Notes under the pieces: model-generated | The model's input: the letters and a program-made list of their open reading frames with translations, nothing else | Told to the model about the DNA's origin: nothing | Databases searched by the model: none | Part shown: positions 1 to 12,048 of the stretch, one piece after another | How positions within the stretch are numbered: the first letter of the stretch is position 1 | How the letters are laid out: the number at the start of each line of letters is the position of its first letter | Made by a program: the position numbers and the translations under genes | DNA from: Neckera pumila | Lineage: Eukaryota; Streptophyta; Bryopsida; Hypnales; Neckeraceae | Length of the DNA: 64,000 bases | Assembly (NCBI GenBank): GCA_963969595.1 | Contig: OZ018409.1 | Location: 28,037,282 to 28,101,281 of the forward strand | Direction: 5' to 3'

Positions 1-607
1 ATTATCTTTTCATCCATATATTTAGATGAATTTCATTTAAATTTGACAATTTCATCCAAAATTTAAAAGAAAATTGGAGCAATTTGACATTATCATCCAA
101 TTTTTCTTAATGCAACCTATAGGCTTGATGCAACCCATTTTTTTTAGGCATTTGGGCATCATAAGGCCCAAAAAAAAAACATTGCCTCCAACTATGTCAC
201 ATTGTTTATTTTGACGTTTTTTAGGTGTTTCCACCTTATATGACATTTTGCATTTATCCTAAATCTGTAAATAAAAAAAGGTATTGAAAATAAGTAGAAA
301 GCTATAAATAATATTTTTTCAAAACTTCCTATTTAAAAAAAAGTGCCTTCCAAAATTATGCACAAAAATAGATATATAGAATTTCAAGAAAATAGATTTT
401 TTTGATATTTGTATTTTTAGAAAATAACAAAAGCATTCAATTAAAAACACGCACACACCATATTTAGCAGTTTGAAGCGACTTCTAGTCAATTCACTTGG
501 TTATATCTGAAGAAAAAGAAAACCATGATTCTTGCATTGATACAGTGGAAGTGTACTTTGAGCACTTTTACAAGAAGGAAATTTTACTATTGTGGAAATC
601 AGAGCAT
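1..607. other. AT-rich stretch without a gene
   Basis: This is AT-rich DNA with only short chance reading frames. I see no coding bias, splice-site pairs or element ends. It lies just outside the left inverted arm. Confidence 0.6.
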
Positions 608-3590
608 ATCTGTAATCCTCATAGATGACCTCAAATAATGTTATTCCGATTGAGATTTGTTTTTTAGAACACAGTAATATTAAAACTCCATGAAAATGAC
701 AAAAATGGCAAAAATGATATTCAATCAAAGTTGCTTTGAAAACTAATGAAAATTACTAATACCAAATAGCCTACTTGCTGCAAGGTGGGCATCTCACCTC
801 GCATTTTGCATAGGATTGAATAGAATGCCATCAAACTATTAATTTCCAAATAGGTTACTAGACTTAAGAGATGATGAGTGATGCAATAAACAATTGTTCC
901 GCACTGGTAAGCTTAAGAAGCGGAATTTTCATTACTTAGGAGGCAATTGTGAATGATTTTCCAAGCAATCTGAAGTGATAAACAAAACAGCACCTCGAAT
1001 CGTGTCATGCGTCATGTCGTGCCCAATACAATCGTGTGCATCTGAATTGCAATTCCTTGAAAGTGGCGCATGCACAAGCTAGAAATACTAATATCAAATC
1101 AAAGCAGGACAGAGGAATACTGATATCAATCGTGTCATGCTAGCTTGACACCATCTATTCTTGACGTCAATCTAAGCTGATTGCTGTGGAGAGTAATGAA
1201 GCTCTAGCTGGCTGTTGCTTGGGGGTGATCGACAGTCTCCTTCGCTTTCGTAGAGTTACCCATACTCAGTGCATCGATCTCCCGCTTGGAGCAACGAACT
1301 GCCAGGACTCTCAGCACAGCTTTGTCCGCTTATGCAGTGTTGAAAGTCCATTTAGCTCTTGCTACATTAATTCCCAGAGTGGTTAATTGTCTGTTTAATT
1401 GGCTTTGTCGCCTGCTGCTCCAGCTCCTCTTCATTCTATTCAGTTTTGCTTTTCAAATAATGTTACTCCAACAAACATGGGGCCACACTAAATAGAGTTT
1501 TTATCATCAATTACTATAGATTGTACTTCACCCAGGTTTGGGGTTGGTAAAATGATGTCCCACACATTGCAAACACCATAAATGACAGAGACCGCACTAT
1601 ACAGGAAATTGTAACACTATTCTAAGTAAAAAGAAAAAACTCAATCACTAAATAGTGTGGATTTATGGTAGTGACAATTAATGAGATTATCTAAAATACT
1701 GTAATGGTCTATATTTAGTGTAGACTGGACCAAATAGAACCACACTAAATACAATGAAGAGTGTAACTAGTGGCTGACGGCCGTGGAAGCGCCCTATTTG
1801 GTCGAATCCTACTTCTCACCAGCCACACTATATAGTTTCCCACTGGTTGGTCTTCTAGCTCGCCAGCATCTCCATCCTGCTACCTCATGGGCATTCTCTT
1901 GGGAGGCTCCAGTAGCAACATATATACAAGGTCGGATAATAGTTTGCAATTGGTTCATCGTTTAATTGAACATAAGCTGAGATCGTACGTCAGTTCCATT
2001 ATATTCCAAGGTGAATACACTCGATATTAATTGGTACTTTTCCAGACGAGCAATTGGAAACTTATATCTATGAGTTCCAGTTCTAGTTTCTTGAGCCTTG
2101 TTCAGTTCAATGTCACAATTTCAACGCTCTGATTCGCGACAGTATAACAAAATTGGCGTTTATTTAAGTACAATTATGCATGGAATTGCTAGTATTACTC
2201 AAAAGTAAATCACAACACTCAGCTTGTATGAATTCTGGGGCCTGCAAACTTGACGATCCACAAGAAGAACCTGCGCAAACTTGGAATATTAATTTTAGGG
2301 TTGCGAAAAAATAAGTATTGAAAATGGAGTATAGTTTCAAGACTCTGGAGATCACATTGAGCTTACTGACAGTGCCTCTCCGTCACTTTTGCTGACCCAC
2401 AATCTTGGTCTCCTCGACATTGTCAAAACGGAATTGAATATGAGGGGAAAACGCTATATAACGTGGACCAACCCATCACTTTCTGCTTCCCAATTTTGTG
2501 GCCTACTGTTTGGCCCCAATTGTATTCACTGTCCCATCCAAAACTGTTCAGAAAGTATCCTAAACTATTTGAGATTCTGACAAAATTTGACAAGATTTGG
2601 CTTCAATGTCAACATGGGGTAACTTGTCAGCCCTTGATTGGTGGATTCTTAAGTGCTAATAGATACATAGAAGGGCAGTTATGGGTTGTTGAGAGGGCGT
2701 TTATGTCTCCACGCTATGTATGTTTTTGTAACTCGAGTCTGATTATTTGAAAATTCACAGAAATTACAGTTTGATCGGAAAATATAATCCCACTTAGATT
2801 TGATTTGTGAAACAAGGACACACCTTTGGAAAATATGTGCCTCTCTTAGAGTTGACTCCAAGATAGTCAGACTGCAAATTAGGGTGGTGATAGGCTGTTC
2901 TACCTTACCTCTAGCATGGGACAATTGGCAACCAAGAGCAGTCTTTGCCGAGTGCCACTTGTCATTGTCTGAAGACTCTAGCGAGTGGGACCGGGGATCA
3001 GAACTTGTCAAACATTTAGCTTATGGTGGAAGCAGTGCGCGACACATGGGTGTAAGCGGGAGGAAACTTCGGAAGTTGAGTGAAATCTCTTCCCACTAAA
3101 TTACTGTAGCTAAGACTGCATTTCTAACGTGCCGTTCCCTGTGTGAAAATTTGAAGCCTGTAAGTTAGATATTTACTACATGTAGAATTAATCCTAAAGT
3201 GAACCTGAAGGGGTATCAAAGAAAGGTTTAACTAAGAATAAGTGAGTACAAAAGAAACACAACACCAAACTCCATCAGTCCAAGTTTGGGTGCTTCAAAG
3301 TTTCTTCCAAGGTTTTCCTCAAATTCGGGTTCCTGGTCCTTCATCAATGCACACACTTTACGATTAACTCTGCTATTCTAGAAAATGAATACTTTTAGTG
3401 AGTGAAAGTGTTCCGACTGGTCACCTTTCTTCTAATTCTCAAGAAGCAAATTAATCAATTCCCTAGAGCTTATCAAAACATTCTTTATCTTAGCAGTTGT
3501 GAAAATTTACCCTAGGTAGCTTACTCCAGTCCTTCACTGTAAGCTAAGCTAACTGAAGCTTCACTTAATTCTCCGGTGCAAGAAGCCTAC
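608..3590 (+). repeat. Left arm of a ~3-kb inverted repeat
   Basis: This segment recurs in reverse complement at 60385-63455. Anchors seen by eye are CTGTAATCCTCATAGATGAC (609) against the reverse complement at 63433-63452, GCTGACCCACAATCTTGG (near 2391) against the complement near 60915, and the block around 3440-3580 against 60420-60540. Aligned blocks look roughly 80-90% identical with large indels. This arm has about 200 extra bases near 1288-1485, about 475 near 2450-2925 and about 150 near 3190-3360. The right arm has the extra TTAA-type element at 61007-61932. Reading frames inside (for example 1186-1386 and 2800-3099) are not preserved between arms, so I treat the arm as non-coding. 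No target duplication is visible at the outer ends. Confidence 0.8.
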
Positions 3591-3679
3591 ATCATTTACT
3601 CATACTTTATTTGTGAAATTTCCTTAAAATGTTCAATTTAAATGGAATTGAAACAAATTTGGAACATTTAACTCATTAA

Positions 3680-3892
3680 AGACGCCAAGGCCATATTTTG
3701 GTCAATGAATGATAGAGAATCCTTCTGTGTAGAACAAAAGTACAACTATTCACCTTGGAATTTTGTGTGGAAAGGGAAAATCATAAACAGTAATTTGACC
3801 TCTAGTGAGCACTTTTGTTTTTTTCAAAGTAGATGATGTCATATAGTGCTAAAAGGGATGGTTTCTATGGTCACTAGCTCGACGTTCAAGGG
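3680..3892 (-). mobile_element. Short TTAA-flanked TIR element (CCCTTGAA type)
   Basis: TTAA precedes (3676-3679) and follows (3893-3896) this 213-bp segment. Its right end GACGTTCAAGGG matches the TIR of the element at 50009-50230. The two also share an internal block around CAAAGTAGATGATGTCA in opposite orientation. The left terminus is degenerate. No coding capacity. Confidence 0.6.
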
Positions 3893-3940
3893 TTAAATTG
3901 TACAAAGGTTGCAACACAATCTCAACTACACTTGTTAATT

Positions 3941-4100
3941 CACTAATTGTTTTATATTGCGTTTTTCTACTAGAAAAATTTATTCTTGAAATTTTAAACA
4001 TTTAAAGCAAAGAAGATATTCCCTTCTTTTCCTAATAGCTACTAAGCTTATAATAAAGAATTGATTTCTAGTAGAAAATTGTCATATAAAACAATTAGTG
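3941..4100. mobile_element. 160-bp foldback MITE
   Basis: The ends are inverted copies: CACTAATTGTTTTATATTGC at the left and the reverse complement of CACTAATTGTTTTATATGAC at the right. The match continues through a shared TTTTCTACTAGAAA, giving arms of about 36 bp. A clear target duplication is not visible. Confidence 0.65.
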
Positions 4101-4982
4101 TATCTCACACTAATTGAATTAATTGATGTACCAGATTCAAACATCAAAACTGACAAACCAACATTGACCTTAACTTAAGTGTATTTATTCTCCCCAAAGA
4201 AATCAATATAATAGAGATTTATTCCATTTTTCTTTCATGACTCTGCAATGAATTATAGGAAGCAATCCATTCTTGATCGCCATCCCATTCTGGCAATGCA
4301 GATTGTTCTCTTTCTATTCAAGAAGAGACAAGCAATGATTAATTGTGGTCCGGTTCCTGGGGCAATTGTGGCATTTTAGGATTGACTACAAGACTTTCAA
4401 TATTGCAACCAACCCCTTCGTGGATTTTGCAACTAGACCCTGTTCGGAAATAGAAAAGTCTATATGACGAGAATGGGAAGAACAAAATCTTCCGCTCAAA
4501 AATTGAAGGTAATTATGTTTTGCAAAAAATAAATCTGAAAATTATGTTAACCTTCCACAAACTATTCTTACACATTGAAAAATTACCAATCCAGAAACCC
4601 ACCCTGCAGATATTTGGAAATGCTTAAGTGGTTAGGAATGGGTTGTCTCCTTTACAAGCAATCAATAACAATACAATGAATTGCATTCTTGTACTTTCTT
4701 GAGTTTCCTCGCAATTTACACAGTCTACATATTAAATCAATGTTTTAGGGACTCAGGGCTTGGCACAAGGCTTTCTTCTTCAATATTTTGTCGCCAATGC
4801 CAAGCTCGTAAGTTAATGAGCATCATATACAATTGCAAGTGATGGAGAGGACATAAGGTGCACATATCTTTCACCAACCTAGTTTCAATTCCGCCATCTC
4901 TGTATACTCTAGAACATTAGGTGTAATCTGTTAGAATATGAGGACAAAATTGAGATGGAGCTTGGTGATAGGCATCTCCACT
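4101..4982. other. No gene recognised
   Basis: AT-rich sequence with no open frame of note and no element ends that I can support. Confidence 0.5.
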
Positions 4983-4986
4983 TTAA

Positions 4987-5924
4987 CCCCTAAAGTTCCA
5001 TGATTATGTTTTCACCGAAAATGCTTGAAAATTGTCACTTTCAGTACAAGTACCAAATTTTTGGAAAAAACTTTTTTTGATATATATAATCATAGAACAT
5101 TGTAGTAGGCTGACTTGAGAACATGTGGAAAAAATTTCACAAATTTCCACCGCGTGGCTTGCAAGATATAAGCATTTAAATTCATTTAAATCTTTAATTT
5201 TGGCCTTGCAAAAAATATGGTAGTGGCACTTTACAAGCTCACTTTTCTACGGAAAAATGTCCAAAATAATGAAGCTTCTTAGGATTCTTTTCCTAGACAA
5301 GTTGGCTACATGCTTAAAAATTTTCACTTCATCTGGAATTGTATAACATATAGGAAAAAAATAGTAAGTAGAAAGAAGTAGAAAATGATTTGAAATACTA
5401 AATTGTTAAGAATTTAGTTATAGAATTGAAAAATGCCAATTCCAGTGGTTGCATTGTTGTAATAAACAATTTACATCCTATGATTTTATTTTTTTCAAAA
5501 ATATTGAAAATCGAGTAAGATAAAGGACTTCAAAGTTAATTTAGAGTAGAAAATCCATAACTGCCCCACAAACAAAAACTATTCTAACTTTGAACTCATT
5601 GATCAAAATGGAATGATTCAAAGCTTTATATATATATATATAACTCTTTTCAAGTTTCCAATTTCAATTTCAAGTTTTTGTTTTTGAAAAAAGTGATCTT
5701 TTTTTATTTGCTCGGACTGCCCATTTACAAAAAAAAGTAACATATTAGGCAATAACTTTTGATTCATATTTTCAAATGTCATGATATTTAGTGCATATGA
5801 AAGATATTATTCACCCCCACATTCTATTAAAATTTCAGCCTAAAGTATACAAATCCTCATTCATACTAGCCTGTCCAAAATTGCTATGTAGCCAAAAAAC
5901 GCATGATTGTTGGTCCTTTAGGGG
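4987..5924 (+). mobile_element. TTAA-flanked TIR element, 938 bp (copy A)
   Basis: TTAA at 4983-4986 is followed by CCCCTAAAGTTCCATG. The other end is TTGGTCCTTTAGGGG followed by TTAA at 5925-5928. The interior is homologous to 55414-56257 (same orientation) and to 61007-61932 (inverted), including the CATGTGGAAAAAATTTCA and CAAGTTGGCTACATGCTT blocks. It is non-coding here; the short frame seen in the other copies has a stop. It fits a non-autonomous DNA transposon with a four-base TTAA target. Confidence 0.8.
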
Positions 5925-5928
5925 TTAA

Positions 5929-7853
5929 GAGCTTGTTTATGAGCACTTCTTCTAGTATGGTCTTCAATGTAACCCGGTAAGCCATTTGACACTCAATAAA
6001 ATGGATGAAAAGTAGCTTCTTTTGTTGGTTGGACAAATCAATACTTCAAATTTCTTCAATGTATCCAATCCCTCAAAGCATCTTCTAAGATTGAATTTAG
6101 TTGAATTCTTGTGCATGATTACACTTGAGATAGGATCTTGTAAAACATTCTATATAAGATGACTTATGATTGGTGCATTAACTATTTTTTGGATACATAT
6201 AGAGATTGTGATTGAATCCCTTGAAATTGAAGAATTGATGAAAGTGTACTTTGTTGGGCCCATATTACAAGTTGGACTAAGGATGCTCTAATTCACCTAG
6301 TTAAGAATATCCACCCTTAGTGGAGGGCCAACATTAGAACCTAGCACTGATTAACAACAAATTTGGTTGTAGGTAGTTTTGAAATCTTAAAGAGATATTT
6401 GAAATTATGAACATTTTGAAACAAGTATCAGCCCGTCAATGTACTGTACATTAAAAGCAATACGATTCCTTCCTTTACAAACAGTGATACAATCGTTTAA
6501 ATTTCCAAGAACTTAGAGTTGTTTCTTAATCAACTAGTAAATTTTCAATTTTGTGGTAAGCAATGAACCTACACATTTTCTAATCACACTCTTGTTGTTT
6601 GAAATTCAAGGAATCTATAGATATTTCTTGCTTGGCAAATTCTAACTTTAGTAGTAATCAGTGATTTCAACCCTTTCTATTGACACATTTTGTTATTGGA
6701 CATTCCCAATGTATCTTGAGAATTTGACAAGTTGTGTATACATTTGATTTAACAAGTTCCACATGTGAAGTTGTAAATACATGCAACTTCATTTAGAAGC
6801 CCATTTTCCCTCAAAAGGAATGTCATTTGAGAGGGTCAAGTGTACTATTAGCTCTAGTTTAAGCTACATAAATTTATCCAATTAGTAAAGGCACAATATT
6901 AGCGTCTTTTGCAAGAAGAGAAGGATTATAGATTTGCCAAATGTTGTTTTTAAACTCCAGAACTAAAATACTAAAGGTTATAAATTTGCTAGACACTACA
7001 TCAACAACGGTAGATTGTAGAGGTTATAGATTTGCTAAGTACTAATTTTATTCTATGGAAACTAATTGAACAAACTAAACATTTCAATCTATACTAATTT
7101 AAATATATTACAAATAGTGCGTCATTTGTAAATTAGTGTCACACATCAATAGAATAAATTATTGACGTAGCAAACTAATTATAATTCCTAAAAATTAAAC
7201 ACTTATCACAATTGTCTCTCAAAGGGACAATTTTCCACATTCCCATAGTAGCCGTCTCGTACACTTTTGTACAATTAAATTTCAAAAAAGAATTTTTTCT
7301 ATTGTATTATTCCTCAATGCACCTAAATATGACAATTTTTGATAACTTTTGTTGAATGTACTCTCAGTCTTGTAGGGATTAACTTTCAAAATTGACACCA
7401 AGACGAGGATCAAAAATCACATTACCAAATTCTAAGCACAATAGCTGAAGCAACTAGAGAAAACTCACTATTTGGAAAAACATAACAACTTGCATGGTCT
7501 TCTTCTTGAAAGGACTTCAAAATAATCGATTGAAATTTCCATGTGAATAGTCTTCTCGATAAAGGACCTTAGATTTTGATGTTGCCAACAAAAGGATGTA
7601 AGGAGAACGGAAGTCCTACAATCATTTCTAGAGCTAAATTGCTAGCCTTTGATTTTGTATTCTTCACAAAAACAATAGGTGAAAAAAATGCAAGAGGTGA
7701 CAACCTCTATGAGCATGTTCCTAGAGTCATTTCCAGCCAATGCAATAGTTTTCAATCAATGATCAACAACATAACAAATTCACAGATGATGACAAATTCC
7801 AATGAAGAGCTCCAAACAACATAGTCTACAATTGGTCAGGATTGCCAACCTCG
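5929..7853. other. AT-rich, no gene recognised
   Basis: No convincing exon, RNA gene or complete element. The frame at 7576-7824 is 82 codons, has no recognisable domain and no splice context. Short TAGATTTGCTA-like repeats occur near 6930-7040. Confidence 0.5.
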
Positions 7854-9664
7854 TCACCAATAATCACCACAAGAACACATGCCATTTTGGAAGTGGTGAA
7901 AGCGATTAGCATCCCTCACAACAATCTCTCGCTCAATCGCCTTTGAGATAAACTTAGTTGCTGTATGGCAGTCTAAACACACTCGAAGGTTCTTGAACAC
8001 CCGAATTGGCTCTCCGGGGGGTGTCCGCATGAGTCCGTAAGCAATAGCCAACTTCTCACTATGGGAGCAAAGAGCAAGTTCTTTCTCCTCCTCATCAATG
8101 TTCCGCATAGCCGGGTATCAGGAATGTACCCTTCGGCCTTAATCCTCTCACTCAATCTCCTCAGCTCAGCATAGATCTCCTTCGCTTCTGGGTGAGAAGT
8201 ATCCGCAACAACGAAGTCATGAACTTTGTTATCGACTTCAATCCAGCTACACCCGGGCTCCTTGCGTATACCTCTCTCCTGCATCATAGTGCGCACCCAC
8301 AACACCTCCTCCCACTTGCCAGCTGCAGCACAGATATTCGAGAAAAGCACGTATGCAGAGGCATCCTTCGGTTCCAACTTGAGAAGCTCATTAGCGGCAA
8401 GCTTGCCCAAATCCACATTCCCATACGTTCTACAAGCAGCAAGCAAGGCTCCCCAAGTTGCCCCATTTGGTTCCACTGGCATGTTGCCAATCAAGAGCTT
8501 TGCTTCCTCCAAGTGTCCTGCTCGGCCAAGAACATCCACCATGCAGTTCCAATGCACTACATTAGGTTCGATGCCATAATCTTGTGTCATAGCCAGAAAA
8601 AGTCTACGGCCCTCATCCACAAGGCCAGCCTGACTACAGGCCGACAATACTGTAACGAATGAGATCACAGTAGGCTTCACCGTCTGACAATCATATTTTT
8701 GAACACTTCCAGGGCTTCGTGCCCACACCCATGTTGTGCAAGTCCACCAATCATCACGTTCCACATGATCACATCACGATCCTGCATCCGGTCAAACACT
8801 AGCCGGGCATCATCAACACTGCCAGTATTTGCATACATGTGGACAAGGGCAGTGCCCACACTCAAATCCGACCCCAAGTCCCGCTTTGAGCACATGCCTG
8901 TGAACCTCCTTCACCCACTCCAAAGCCCCTGCGCTTGCACACGGATTCAGAATGCTCACATAGGTAGTTACATTTGGTACACAGCCCTCTCTTTGCATTT
9001 GGAGAAAGAGTTCATATGCCTCCTGCCCAAATCCATGCTCTGCAAGTCCACCGATCATTATGTTCTATGAGATCACGTCGCGTTCCTCCATTCGCCCAAA
9101 AACTATTTGGGCATCATCGATACTGCCACAATTTGCATACATGCGAACAAGCGCATTGCCCAGACGCACATCGGATTCAAGCCCAGCATGTCTAACATAC
9201 GCATGAACTTCTTTGCCCCACTGCAAAGCTGATGGATCGGCACATGCCTTCAGGATGCTCGAGAAAGTAAATGCATTGGGCTGGACCCCTTTTGGGCACA
9301 TTTGATTGAGAAGTTCCATTGCTTTTTCAGCATGATGGTGCTTTGCATAACCTGCAATCATAATGGTCCAGCTGAACACGTTCCTGTTCACAAGTTCATC
9401 AAACACTCCACGTGCATCCTCCAATTCTCCACACTTGATATACATGCTCACTAGGTTGTTTGCCACATATGTATTCTGCTCCACTCCACTCCGATTGATG
9501 TAGTCGTGAACCTGCTTCGCGACATTAACATTAAGCTTCTCCTCCTTCAAGCACCGTCTCAAAACTTCAACATACATAAACGAGTCGACGGCCATGCCTT
9601 GTTCTAGTCCATTCTTCAAATTACCAATTGCTTCAGTCGTGCTTCTTGCAGTTTTCAAGGACAT
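7854..9664 (-). pseudogene. DYW-class PLS pentatricopeptide-repeat protein, broken
   Basis: Intact members of this family are organelle-targeted C-to-U RNA-editing factors. Translation gives alternating P, L and S repeats with family phrases such as NALVRMYANCGSIDDA, WNVMIGGLAQHG and VLSACSQAGLVDEGRRLF. The E/E+ region follows ([26 protein letters not shown]), then a DYW deaminase domain keeping HSE in [18 protein letters not shown] and the terminal CSCGDYW (stop 7854-7856). The frame is broken four times: TGG to TAG after DVIS near 9065; one extra base in the C run 8872-8875; a one-base loss near 8685-8692; and a loss near 8110 just before the DYW domain. The first in-frame ATG is at 9664. 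The open frame reaches 9718, but a stop lies upstream and no clear transit peptide is seen, so the 5' end may also be missing. The neighbour upstream is another organelle-type locus on the same strand. Sequencing indels could explain the frameshifts but not the TAG. Confidence 0.85.
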
Positions 9665-10076
9665 AGTACCGCCACCACCCGGTACAATATGCCTCGACTC
9701 TCTTGCAGTACTAGGCACAATGCATCTTCTTCCATTGTAGCCCTTAGATAGCCTGATTCATCAATAGATTCTTCAATAGAATCCCTTCAAAAGAAGAACA
9801 CTGATACACATTGAAAGGGTGCAAGACCACTAATGCCCAGTACTCACATATTTCAGCATCCACAAATTTGCATCCATCCATTTGAATTCTTAATATCTCT
9901 CACATACATAGCAATTCATTGCAAATCATTCCACTTCAAGTGCACCCAATATCCAAAAGGAAGAACAGAGCATATTGCACATGCAAAAAGCCTTAATACT
10001 CACCCAAAATCACATATTTCTAGATGCACAAGTCTACTCTAGTCACCAGACAAGGTAGCCAACTCAATTCCTAAAG

Positions 10077-10848
10077 TTACCTATCTCCTTGTGTTGTGTC
10101 TTGAGAATCTTTGGAGCGATAAGCAACAGGAGGTTGCATTCTCCCTTCAGTTGCCAAGTTGAGCATTGCCTTTACCCATGGTGGAGTTGACCAGCCATAT
10201 ATCCAAAGGGCTTTCCTTGCCACCTTATGCCTAAAGTCAAGTGATCTAGGATTCCTCTGTAGGCACCACAACCCATGATCATATCCTAAAAAACTGTCTC
10301 ATATTCATTTTGCATCAAACAATCAATATTCGAGGAATATTTGTTGATGACACTGCAATGATCTGAGCAGTGTTCACTCCACTCAATGACAGCAAACAAC
10401 GCAATTTCATACTTGTTGCTTTACAAAGTGCCCACAAGTGCCCATGGCCTTGTACAAGCAAGAAACGTCCCAGGCACTTGTTGAGCCGAGTATTGGATCC
10501 GCTTTCTTTTATCTAGTCATACCTTGTCAGCTCTGTTCTCCCACCACTGCGTAGGATCCGCAAAGTACTCTTTCCAAAGTTCTTCAACCGACTGTAGTTC
10601 ACCTGAATCCACCGCAACATGCTTTACCCACGTCAGTCACATTCTCACCAGGAGAGGCAAATTCTTTCTGTGGCGATGGGCATATGATACGTACCTGAAG
10701 CATTGGAAATCGAAGGTGATCTCTTCCAAACTGATGAATATGGTGAACACCGGATTGGTCCACTGCCTCGTATGTGAGAGGACAAGGGCAGGGATAAGGA
10801 AGAGTAGATAGGCCATGGAGACTTGAAGACTGAGATTGCACAGATATC
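10077..10848 (-). CDS. OSB-like organellar ssDNA-binding protein, C-terminal exons with PDF motif
   Basis: OSB proteins bind single-stranded DNA in plant mitochondria or plastids; they combine an OB-fold domain with a C-terminal PDF motif. Three exons splice in phase: 10695-10848 (after CCCAG; donor CTTCAG|GTACGT), 10523-10602 (after GGATTCAG; donor GACAAG|GTATGA) and 10077-10256 (after CCTACAG; stop at 10077). The joined frame carries SVEELWKEYFADPTQWWENR, then NPRSLDFRHK and KALWIYGWSTPPWVKAML. This is the PDF signature of a tryptophan pair before an N-R box, a D-F-x-H-K box and PPWV. The first exon (51 codons, starting DICAISVF) would hold the last OB strand. The acceptor of the middle exon has a weak pyrimidine tract. 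The upstream OB region looks damaged (next entry), so the locus may not make a full protein. Confidence 0.6.
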
Positions 10849-10960
10849 CTGGGAACACAAACGTCAACACTCAGTTAATAAGCAACTTCGTACCATTCAA
10901 AGCGCTCTTCCCATCAATACCGGGGTTTAGGGTTCGGTCAACCATGTTCATATCCGGTTA

Positions 10961-11227
10961 CGTTTGGAAAAATGTGACAACCTCTTTATCAAACAACCTC
11001 TTTGCTGTGAAGGAGACCTCATATTTCGACACATTTGTTGTCAGCATGACCACAGTAGTCCAACCCTTGTCACAAGTCATCAACCGCTTAATTCACTCAC
11101 CTGTGCACCACCTAGTCCCCGCACCAACAAAAAGCTTCTCTGTTCTCTCCTGCACTGCAATTGTTGTCTACAATCTAAATCCCACGACACCAATTGAGGT
11201 GGCAGTCCCATCACTATCAGCCTGCAT
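10961..11227 (-). pseudogene. Remnant of the OB/SSB-domain exon of the OSB-like locus
   Basis: One continuous frame from the ATG at 11225-11227 reads TSIGVVGF, then EKLFVGAGTRW, then WTTVVMLTTNVSKYEVSF. This resembles the start of an OSB-type OB fold (a V-x-L-V-G-F strand followed by a K-x-W-A-G-T strand). It is interrupted by TAG (11168-11170) and TGA (11093-11095) and ends with TAA (10958-10960). All three stops are one C-to-T change from CAG, CGA or CAA. A donor-like CACAG|GTGAGTG near 11096-11102 leaves open that part of this is intronic. The domain call rests on weak similarity and on its position just upstream of the PDF exons. Confidence 0.35.
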
Positions 11228-11935
11228 TACAGAAGCCAATTCACACTAACTGTTACTAAGAAGAACATCACAAAGAGCAACGCCGGAATGGACCTCGGAA
11301 TTGAACCTGTGGACAGAAACACATCAAATTGAGAAGAAACTACATGTGCGAAAAATCTGCTACTACCTCCAATCCTGAAAACCCTAACACATCAAATAAA
11401 GTCCACAAACAAAACCGCATACCTGACGCTTCCGGCGGCCAAATGAAGCAAGACAAGCTGCCCAAGGACGGCAAACCTCCACTGCAGCTTCACGAGGAGC
11501 AGCTCCGTCTACGGGATCAATCAATTGCTAAGGCAAGAATCCAACATACACCCATTGATTAGCATACAACCCCAGTCAACTGACTTGACTATTGAAAATT
11601 ACCATCGCTTCAAAGAGGGTCATCAAAAACTTAGGTTCAAACTAAATTACAGTTCTCCTTGGATATGAATGACAAGACTAATTTAAATTTAGATCGTTTG
11701 AATGACATATATAGAAATATGCATGAAAACGATCAGAATTGGTCACAGCACATCCATGAACCCAATCCCCAACCCAGCCAGATCGCCCAGTCCAGTTCCC
11801 GGAATGTGTTTTCGACTCGTGTCGTTCCCTACCAGTCTGACACAACTTTGACTTCCTCCCTGCTGTTCGCGCTGCTCAATCTCCTGCCCCATGGTGCACA
11901 CGTGCACCCCCCCCTATTCTGACATATGACGATAC

Positions 11936-12048
11936 CTCGTATTGGGTGAGTAGGACAGGAATCAGCATATGGGGGACCGATTTGGCCATTTCCAGCACAT
12001 CGTTCAAATGTGAAGCAAACAAAGGTGATAGCAAAGTCGCTTTCGACT
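11936..12048 (-). CDS. Candidate internal exon, unidentified
   Basis: A 113-nt open stretch is bounded by TGTGTTGCAG| and |GTATCG. It encodes 37 residues, including ATLLSPLFASHLNDVLEMAK, in one frame. The hydrophobic, helix-like composition and the good acceptor suggest a real exon, perhaps upstream in the OSB-like locus. I do not recognise the protein, and the phase to the next exon is unproven. Confidence 0.25.

Noticed and set aside
1186..3099. Short frames inside the left inverted arm, including a 99-codon one at 2800
   Set aside because: The right arm does not keep these frames, so they are not under coding constraint.
7854..9718. Explaining the PPR breaks as introns
   Set aside because: The frame changes occur at single-base indels inside continuous repeat motifs, with no donor-acceptor pairs around them.
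10836..11249. 137-codon plus-strand frame
   Set aside because: It is antisense to the OSB-like OB-domain remnant, and no domain was recognised.
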